From the NCBI GenBank assembly GCA_030142905.1, contig JASJOG010000299.1, forward strand, positions 124,001 to 188,000: a DNA stretch of 64,000 nucleotides, given 5' to 3'. This document shows, in pieces, positions 56,831-64,000 of this stretch (positions are counted from its first letter, which is position 1; every line of letters starts with the position of its first letter). The notes under the pieces were generated by a model. The model had not been told where the DNA came from. It did no database searches and worked only from the letters and a program-made list of their open reading frames with translations. The translations under genes were made by a program, and so were the position numbers. The DNA is from Heliopora coerulea (Eukaryota > Cnidaria > Anthozoa > Scleralcyonacea > Helioporidae).

Positions 56831-58314
56831 AAAGCTAAATTTTGACTCTGCCATTAGACCATGGCACAGTCACATACAATACATTAGGTACTTTTTCAAA
56901 TTAATGACTTTTCAACAATATTTTTCACCAAACACATGAAAGAATGCTAATGTTAAGTGAATCGGCAATCATTCTCAGATTTTCATTCATCCTCATTTGA
57001 TTGCACTATTCCACCTGATGTCCAATTTATCATATTTCAAGTAGAGGATAAATTGCAAGAAGAAAAATTTTTGTTTTCAGGTTGTCTTGCTTCTTGGATT
57101 CATTGTTGTCAGGGATTGTATATACAATGCCACCTATTTCAGATATTGTACTTACCGTCTCTCCCAGCTTTTCAAAAGCACTTTTGTTTGGATAGGTTTT
57201 ATCAGGAGATAAAACATTCGAAAGAACTAAGAAATCCGACTTAATTTTTTTTTAAGTGTAATGATACAGTTTTAATTTACGCTACTTTGCATGAGAATGC
57301 TAAGAAAGAGCCACTAGAATACAGCAGTAATCCAGTATTATACAGTAACCTGAATTTATTTCCCGAGGAAGGTCCTTTTCCTTTCCAATAAATAAAAGCT
57401 GCTCATTGTAGATATTCTTCAAAGTAACTACATGTAGCAATAAAATAAAATGGTAAAGTGATGGCAACAATCACAAAGCAAGCTAAAGACTTGGGTAAGT
57501 TAATGATAATTCTGAAATAAATACTTTTGGTGATTTCAAAAGAAGAGTACCATCTACTCCTGTCGTATTTATTGCACCCTCGACCACTGCGCGAAGCGCA
57601 ATGAAAGGGTACTAATCTCGACATGCGTGAAGTCTCCACAGGAGTGGTCACTAGGTAACTCAGTTTGTATGTTTGTGTGTGCATATATATATAGGTATTA
57701 ATCACTGACCTCTATAATACCTGGACTGCGGTTCAAAATAAGAGATCACTTACATGGAGTGTCCGAAAAACGGTGGCGTCATTAGAGGCCTTTTTGCTCA
57801 TGGTGGACACTACTGACCTTTGAGAAAGAGAGGTATTTCTAAGCATACAGTTCTAACGTCGAAGGAAATGAACGGATAGAAAACCACAGGGAACAGAAAT
57901 TTTCAAGCAACGACCTACAGTAAGCTCCACTTAGTTAATTTTAGTGAAGAATACTTGGTAAACGGTTGTATCAACAAAAGAACGTAAATCAACCTAAAAT
58001 AGAGACAAAAATTAAACAAAAGGATTAAATTGCACCAAAGACATATCACTTATCAACAGTATATGACAAAATTTTACAGCGACAACATGTTGATTAAAGA
58101 ATTGTTTCGTTTAAATCATCTTAAGTTATAAAGCAAAGAGAGTACTGGATAAAAAAAAAAAAAAAGTAGAAAATGGCCATATAATAATCACTCTGCCCAT
58201 CGGGAAACAATCATTTGGTTTGATACATATATTACAAACCGTTGCATTTTATTGATTTGACTTTCATGTAAGTGACCAAGTCTAGGACTGCAAGTCTGCA
58301 ACAATTGGAAAATC
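56831..58314. other. Spacer between the direct repeats; no gene recognised
   Basis: An open frame at 56957-57244 (+) lacks motifs. Poly-A occurs at 58151-58165. Confidence 0.4.
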
Positions 58315-58830
58315 ACCATGCGGGATTTTCGATAATCACCGGTGTAAGTATACTAACATACTATATACACAAACACATTGGTGAATAATTAACTACCTTT
58401 TATTGTCATACCATAAAGAGTGTACTGTTTTCACACTTGTGAGGCTCTAGTTCAAAACCCGGATACTTTTGCGGTGGCTACTGAGATTCCGTGTTGTAGA
58501 TGCTAAAGTCCCCAACCGGGGGCTAAACGATCTGGTTAGTGGAAAATTTTGAAAATCGAAAGTGATGGGAAAGAGATTTTGGGTATTTTGTTAATAAACC
58601 TTTTGTGAAATGTCTCTCTGTACAACTTCTAAATCCTTTAGATCTTTCCCGAAGATTTTCCCCGAAGAAATATTAATTTGTCCTAGATCGGAGAGGACAT
58701 AGCTTTCTCAACAAAGGGCCTGTAGTCTCCCTGCCATCTCCCTCAGGATGACCCAGTCCTTGGATATGTCCTAACGAGTAAAAAGCGCTAACCATGTTTT
58801 GAATCACCGAAGTTAGGTTTTTTAAAATTA
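58315..58830 (+). repeat. Direct repeat copy 2 (about 0.5 kb)
   Basis: This is a diverged copy of 56150-56830 with internal deletions (for example around 58550). Confidence 0.7.
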
Positions 58831-59065
58831 TTCATCCATACAATTGCGTCTTATCCACCTTATGGCGTGATTTCGTGGGTGAAATTTGAATTCGATAGTG
58901 AAAGAATGGTTGTGTTCACTAGTAAGGTTTTATCTTATGGATATGGTATGTTGACTTTGTACAATTGATCCCAGTTTGTTGGTGTCAACCAACTTCAAGT
59001 CAATTGACAACAATGAACAAAATCTGGTAATTCCACTTTTCCATAGTTTGGTTACTGCGCAAATA

Positions 59066-60612
59066 CCGTAAATGCTCGAATTAGCTGCCCGGGCGCTAAT
59101 TAAATTTTTTCAGCCTCATGAGGGGCGCTAATTCGAGAGTGGGCTCTTATTTGAAGCGGGGCGCTTATTTAATTTCTAAAATGTTGACCATTATTATTGT
59201 CTTTGAAAATAACGTAACAATAATGTTATTAATTAATACCCAAACAAACGTGGAAAATGTATTAGTCATTAGATGCACGAGAGTTAGTCAATTTGTACTT
59301 CTGATTCTGAGTCGCTTTCCTCAAACACTGAGAATTCTGGAGAGGCATCTTGTACATCTGATCGATAGAGTGATTCCCTCAAACGGGTCATTCTCTCGTG
59401 CCTTCTTGATAGCAAACTGTATTGCCTTTAATTGTGCAAGTCCTGCAGCACATGGTTGACTTGGCTTGAAACAATGAATTTTATCATCTTGTGATCCATC
59501 GACAGTAACTGTCAGCGTGCAACTCCTGAAAGATTTGACGATTATGGCTTCGTCTAAGCCTTCCCATGCCTCGAGGATCCACTGGACAATTTGTCGTCGA
59601 GGGTGTGCGCGCATATTACCTACTGCAGTAAAAGAGTGATCTCCGTTGGATATCCATTTATCGTACTACTCAGTTACTTTGGTTTTTTATGGTTCATTCC
59701 TTGAGACATCAGACGCTTGAATATGTTTAGTACACCCCCCGGTATAATTGCAATATCAATCTTGGAGGCACAGAGCTCTTGCTTCACTGTGTTCATGACA
59801 TGACACGGAACGAGTCCTAAGTTAGAATACGTCGGGAGAAAGGGAACCGTCGAAGGACACTTCTCATCCAGGAAAGAGTAAAATTATTCATTCATCCACC
59901 CATTAACGCATGATGACACAATACCTTTTGTTTTGAATTCTTCATTTAACGCTTTTACCTCCCTTTTAGCGTCTGGAAAATCAATGAAAGGCTTCAACTT
60001 AGTGCCATCTCCTTTCGCTGCCAGACAAACTGACACCTTGCTTTTCTCATGGCCAGTCGGTTTGATTCGTATGGTTTTTTCACCAATGGTATTTACGGTG
60101 GTGTTCGATAACATGTCTTGCCACCCAGCTGTCTCGTCCATCTTGATAGTGTCATTATAACTGTATATGGTCTTTCGCCTTATAGCTTGGCCGTGCCTTG
60201 CCATAAACCTTTGCAATGAACCGGAACAAGCGCTGTATGATGGAGATATGCCTTTTTCCATTCATTTCTCTTCATGTCGTAATTTGGCCTTGTTTGCAAT
60301 CATCTTCCTCGAAACTCGTAAGCCTTTGAAGCGGAGTTCATGCACCCAGTGTAAAACCGATTCTTCAATATCTTCATCAAAAGGCTTTCTTCCTGCCCCT
60401 TCAAGTCGCTTTCTCTTCGCGTTAGCACTTTCCAATTTGCTCATGGTTTGCCACCATTCACGTATTCTCTTGCGGTGTACACCAAACTTTACTGCAGCCT
60501 TGCTATTACTATTACAATCGTCCGCAAATTTTTCAGCTTCGAGTTTACTCCGAGGAATACGACCTATTCTTAGACCCCGCATTAGATTGAGCGGATAAAT
60601 CAAATTCGTCAA
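59066..60612 (-). mobile_element. pogo-type DNA transposon relic
   Basis: The left end CCGTAAATGCTCGAATTAGC is preceded by TA and followed by 'ggggcgctaattcgag' words. The transposase reads on the - strand. The matching right TIR was not found, so the right side is truncated or was cut by the neighbouring Polinton. Confidence 0.65.
59321..60612 (-). pseudogene. pogo-type transposase (CENP-B-like HTH plus DDE), broken
   Basis: The N-terminal 116 codons (60612-60262) are a helix-turn-helix of the CENP-B/Tigger kind (KLEAEKFADDCNSNSKAAVKFGVHRKRIREW, then RKPFDEDIEESVLHWVHELR). The next frame (60261-59884) begins the DDE core: first Asp in KMDET, then TGHEKSKVSVCLAAKGDGTKLKPFI and GIVSSCVNGWM. 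The second and third acidic positions fall in a stretch of shifts at about 59640-59880 (SFLDEKCPS, QASDVSRNEP). The C-terminal frame is 59614-59321 with WILEAWEGLDEAIIVKSF. At least two frameshifts and one stop make it inactive. Such enzymes cut and paste at TA. Confidence 0.75.
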
Positions 60613-60950
60613 CTTTTGCCATGTTAAATGCTAAAAGCATGTGAACTTTATGAAAGCGTTGTCGCCTGTCAACATGCCATCGGAACATGACAAAGTAAAC
60701 ATCACGTCCGGTTCTCACAGGCAGTATAAGTAGTATAGTGATGGGGGAGTACGAGCACACTCAGTTATTAGGTGTGAAATCCATGTACCCCCCTCAAGGA
60801 TTTCACCCTTTTTTATGTTTTTTTCTATTTTTAAAAAATGCCTTAGTTTTTGTTAAAATCTCAAAACCACCTAATTTCCATTAAATGGGTCCCCCATCAC
60901 TATACTACTCTTAGACAGTAGATTGCACATTTTTGATTAAAAATATATAT
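60613..60950. repeat. Boundary zone with a 20-base inverted repeat
   Basis: AGTAGTATAGTGATGGGGGA at 60729-60748 is the exact inverse of 60890-60909. The 141 bases between have no gene. The zone separates the pogo relic from the Polinton genes; the repeat could belong to either element's end. Confidence 0.6.
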
Positions 60951-61524
60951 TTACTCATTTGTTTGTGGATTAACAACATAACTGTCAGTTTCACTGTTAG
61001 CTTCCATAGGAATCCCAGTGAGTTTAGCTTCGCTTTTATTTTTGTTCTTTTTATGATCATATATATGTTTTCCAGTAGTAATACCACCAGATAGAAATCC
61101 TAACAATGGAATATAAGGACTTATATTTTCCACGACTGTTATAATATAACTTTTAAATAAGTCATCTTTTCGTAATTCATCTGTTATGCTTCTGGTTTTT
61201 CTATTACATCCAAACGACCTAATGCATCAGCAAACTTGCTTATTAGTTGGTCAGTTAGAAATTCATTCGCTTTTTGCATTCTTTTCCTTTCATATTCTTT
61301 ATAATGTTTTTCTATAATCTTATTATTTGATTTTTTAATAGTATTAACGTTTTTCTCAAACTGTCCATCTTCAGCTAATTTAATTAATTCTTCTCTTTTC
61401 CTTTCAATTTTTTTTGTGGATCAGCTATACTGCCAGCTCCGCTGTCAACATCTATTTCTGTTGTTTTGATTTCTTCTTCCAAATCTTCCACTACTTCTTC
61501 AAGGTTCTTTTTGCATTTTACCAT
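60951..61524 (-). pseudogene. Polinton conserved coiled-coil/membrane protein
   Basis: From ATG 61524 the frame starts MVKCKKNLEEVVEDLEEEIKT (acidic coiled coil). It shifts near 61410 to a Lys/Glu-rich helix ending MQKANEFLTDQLISKFADAL. It shifts again near 61195 into SYIITVV followed by YIPLLGFLSGGITTGKHIYDHKK, a hydrophobic, Gly-rich segment that may enter a membrane. It stops at 60951. Total about 190 residues if read through. The relic at 11536-12007 shows the same order of blocks, which confirms that this is one gene. Function unknown; its place next to the ATPase suggests a virion or assembly role. Confidence 0.6.
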
Positions 61525-61528
61525 GGAT

Positions 61529-62131
61529 TTATATAATACCACATATTCTATATTCATATGGATAATTTAAATTGATGTCTAATACAGAATACTTATTTTT
61601 AAGTGTTTTTATTATTTTATTTACCTCTTCCTTACTAACACCATTCATATAATTATCTATTATGATTTTCATATCATTTCTACTGGGATTATAAAAAGTA
61701 CTGAGTTTATTTATATTTTCTCTATATGATTTACTTATACTTGACAATTATTGGGTTATTACTATTGTTGAAAGACTATGTCTTGCTCCAAACCCTAATT
61801 TTACCAATTCACTAACTTTTTTCTTAACATCTGAACTACATGCACCATCATCTAAAATCATTAAACTGTTAGTTCCTCGGTATATTTTTGAAGTAAATCT
61901 AAGCATATTATTAATGTAATCTTGTCCACATTCTATTACAATTATACCTGGGTAATTTATGTATTTCCAATTCTCATACGTTTTATTCCAAGAGAAAGTT
62001 GGACATATTATTATAATGCAATCAAAGTGGTTCATATAATTCTTTTCTATAAAATTAAGAAGATAATAAGCCTTTCCGCAGCCTGTCATTCCTGTAATAA
62101 TCATATTAAAAGGTGTATCTTTTACAGACAT
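61529..62131 (-). pseudogene. Polinton DNA-packaging ATPase (A32/FtsK-HerA type)
   Basis: These ATPases drive genome packaging in Polintons, adintoviruses and related viruses. Walker A is GMTGCGKA at residues 13-20, with Ala where the relic at 12.5 kb and the family have Thr. Walker B is LMILDDGA near residue 92. The sensor-like region ARHSLSTIVITQ is followed by an in-frame TAA (61748-61750), where the other copy has Gln. The frame then continues to 61529 with FYNPSRNDMK. Usual length is about 200-220 residues, which fits the joined span. It overlaps nothing; the capsid-like gene ends 35 bases upstream. One stop and one weakened P-loop residue make this copy doubtful as an active enzyme. Confidence 0.75.
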
Positions 62132-62165
62132 TTATATAATAAAGTGTGTATCACACTCTTTAATA

Positions 62166-63403
62166 TTAGATACTTTGGAGATCTTTATTAATGAAATTAA
62201 CTAGTCCATCAGAGACATCAAATATATTACAATTAATATTTCCAGTAGGTGCTTTCTTTTTAATCCCTAATAGAACACCATTTTGTGTATTTACAATTTT
62301 CTTTCCATGTGCAATTTTATTAACTTCTTCATGACTTCTAAGGTCAATAACCAGAGCGAATTTATCCTTACAGAACTTCCCACAGTCATAAATTGGTCAT
62401 TTCCTTCCTTTTCTCCAAATAATCTTCTTGCTTCATCATAAAATCTATTACTGGGTATTCCTTGGGAATACACACTATTTGGAACTCTTTCAATGGTTAA
62501 TTTCACTTCAGTTATATTTGGATACATATACTCCACACTGTCCACTCTACTCTGTTTAGTGAACAATAGAACAATTGCTTTCATGGATTTTCTTGGTATA
62601 TTTATATTTTCATTCAATAATGTACTAGCTTCTGCCCATACAACAGTCTTCATAAGTGTAATATGCTCATAAGAAAGTGATCTACCAATAGAGTATTTTT
62701 CTGCTATTTCATTAGCCAGGTCTATATTTTCTATCGTCTCATATTCCAATTGTAAGTCTTCTAATGTGTAACTTCCAAGAGTTTGACTAGCTTGGACAGT
62801 CATTACTTCATTTGATTCAGGTAGTGTTAGAACATAACGGAAATTATTATTCATAAGAAATGGTGCATACAGATCATAATCACGGATTATTTTATCCAAA
62901 CAAATTTTCTGTTTCTGACTATAAATACTTAACATTAATGCATCACTTACTTTCTGCGCACTGCCACTTCTTGCCCCACTTTCATCTTTTGAAATGAGTT
63001 TTCTAAGGTTCTCATCAGCAATTCCATATTCAATCATATCCAATCTTTGAGAATTGGTTTTCCAAAGCTCTTTATACAACTCATACATATTTTCTGCATT
63101 GTTATCATAAACTGTCTCTCCTGTAAGTCTTATTCTAAGTCTTTTTTGTAAAATTTGAGATAAATTATTAAGAAACCATGATTTTGTATTACTGACTTTA
63201 AATGTGAACAAAAGATGGAGACTTCCAGGTACCAAACAACTGTCCATTTTCATTTTAGGAATGTTAATATACAATTCTTCTCCTGGGTTTGATTTATTTA
63301 GATTAAAAGTGACAACATGACGTGTTCTTTCACCTTTCACAGTAGCCATATGACTTCTAAATCCAGGAATTATTTCTGTTTCGTTCATGCTTGTATAGTA
63401 CAA
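62166..63403 (-). pseudogene. Polinton major-capsid-like protein (frameshift near C-terminus)
   Basis: The likely role is a double-jelly-roll shell protein. About 355 codons from ATG 63403 are intact. Early residues resemble invertebrate Polinton proteins often labelled F54H12.2-like: a strand-rich start (EELYINIPKMKMDSCLVPG, then LLFTFKV), a linker (FLNNLSQILQKRLRIRLTGE) and a second strand-rich half (SYEHITLMKTVVWAEAS, TEVKLTIERVP). Near 62385 a one-base shift breaks the frame. In the other frame a plausible strand-rich C-terminus runs to TAA 62166, and its end matches the relic at 12600-12690. Length about 410 residues. The capsid call rests on pattern and gene order; fold prediction would settle it. 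Confidence 0.55.
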
Positions 63404-64000
63404 TCAGTATATATTTTGTTTTCTTCTTTTTCTATATTCTCCAACTAAATGTAATGTAAATGCTACTACTAATACCCACAAATTACTAGCAAGCCATGCC
63501 GAATCTTTTGCGCCTAATGAAATAGCTTGTGCTAATATATTAGGTAAAGGAGTTATTAATAAACCTAGCTTTTTGCCTAAATTATACAAAGCTTTAGCAA
63601 ATTTCCCAGTTGCTTGTGAGCCACAAAGAATGGCCTTTCTTGCACTAACAATAATAGTTGTTATAATACCTGCAATTGATATTGCCACAGCTGATAATCC
63701 AACCATGTTTTCTTTTGCCCATTTTTTAAAACGTTGTAGTCTTGATATGTCTTCCTCCTGTTGCTCTCTTACATTTTCTTTTCCTATTTCTCTTTCTATT
63801 AAAAATTTAGCTTCCATTAAACCATGAGTTCTTTCATGTAATTCTCTGTATTTCTCATTAAATTCATTATCTTTTTTCATTACTAAATTGTTTGTTTCTT
63901 CTATTGTATAATCTAAGTTGACTTGTATGTACTTTAATTGAGCTTTAAGATATGCTGGTCTTGTTGGCTTATCAATGCTTTCTGATGGGTTTAATACACC
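63404..64000 (-). CDS. Polinton membrane protein, partial at the window edge
   Basis: The frame is open from the right edge of the window through ATG 63880 to a stop at 63404, directly abutting the capsid-like ATG at 63403. At least 198 codons. The N-terminal half is charged and helical (coiled coil). Two hydrophobic segments follow (about residues 58-80 after ATG 63880, VGLSAVAISIAGIITTIIV; and about 128-145, LWVLVVAFTLHLVG), with a basic tail. No catalytic motif is visible. It might be a minor virion or membrane-active component; family not recognised. The in-frame extension upstream suggests that ATG 63880 may not be the true start. Confidence 0.6.
   Translation of the reverse strand, partial: GVLNPSESIDKPTRPAYLKAQLKYIQVNLDYTIEETNNLVMKKDNEFNEKYRELHERTHGLMEAKFLIEREIGKENVREQQEEDISRLQRFKKWAKENMVGLSAVAISIAGIITTIIVSARKAILCGSQATGKFAKALYNLGKKLGLLITPLPNILAQAISLGAKDSAWLASNLWVLVVAFTLHLVGEYRKRRKQNIY

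Larger units (their letters stand above)
60951..64000 (-). mobile_element. Polinton/Maverick, one end (continues beyond the window)
   Basis: A compact - strand gene block of low GC holds a coiled-coil/membrane protein, packaging ATPase, capsid-like protein and a second membrane protein with almost no spacing. This is the layout of a virus-like self-synthesising transposon. Damage is light (two frameshifts in the first gene, one stop in the ATPase, one shift in the capsid-like gene), so the copy is much younger than the one at 11.0-12.7 kb. Polymerase, protease and integrase would lie to the right. Confidence 0.75.

Noticed and set aside
56957..57244. 95-codon open frame between the direct repeats
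   Set aside because: No motif and an AT-rich, hydrophobic composition; indistinguishable from chance.

Overview
This is eukaryotic DNA from a repeat-rich animal genome, most likely a cnidarian (anthozoan or coral). That is an inference from spliced exons with GT/AG borders, a Roco-Death gene of a type expanded in cnidarians, a WASHC5 (strumpellin) fragment, and many Penelope-like, Polinton, Ty3/Gypsy, LINE, Tc1/pogo and tRNA-SINE copies. There are no bacterial-type operons. Most long open frames are mobile-element genes, and nearly all of them are broken.

Left third (1.6-24.5 kb): one host gene on the + strand dominates. Five exons (1599-1655, 19959-21851, 21964-22281, 23495-23551, 24229-24503) join in matching phase and encode a linker, a Roc GTPase domain, a COR domain, a Cys-rich segment, a second linker and a C-terminal Death domain. 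The 5' end lies left of the window. Its 18.3-kb intron is a mobile-element graveyard: a Ty3/Gypsy copy (3.3-7.7 kb), a Polinton/Maverick relic (11.0-12.7 kb) abutted by a Penelope-like element (12.7-14.5 kb), two palindromes carrying hammerhead-ribozyme-like cores, tRNA-like SINEs and a long GTT microsatellite.

Middle (24.5-46 kb): mostly non-coding and repeat-derived. It holds further hammerhead-like loci (25.3, 43.4 and 45.4 kb), a degenerate ORF of unknown family (26.8-27.5 kb), a 341-bp-arm SINE palindrome (31.7-32.4 kb), a Tc1-type transposon whose insertion is proven by empty sites in the same window (32.4-33.8 kb), a nearly G-free satellite (35.2-36.1 kb), a WASHC5 pseudogene fragment on the - strand (40.9-43.2 kb) and a pogo-type MITE (44.4-44.8 kb).

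Right third (46-64 kb): a broken LINE on the - strand (46.8-49.8 kb), a TIR element carrying a HIRAN-like gene (54.0-55.2 kb), a 0.6-kb diverged duplication (56.2/58.3 kb), a pogo transposase relic (59.1-60.6 kb) and one end of a much better preserved Polinton (60.95 kb to the window edge). This Polinton has a membrane-protein gene, a packaging ATPase, a capsid-like gene and another membrane protein, all on the - strand. The two Polinton copies match in gene order and explain each other.

The most interesting structure is the recurring hammerhead-like core (CUGANGA, helix II, GAAA, self-complementary tetramer, NUH) at several separate loci, in three cases within or beside the centre of a near-perfect palindrome.
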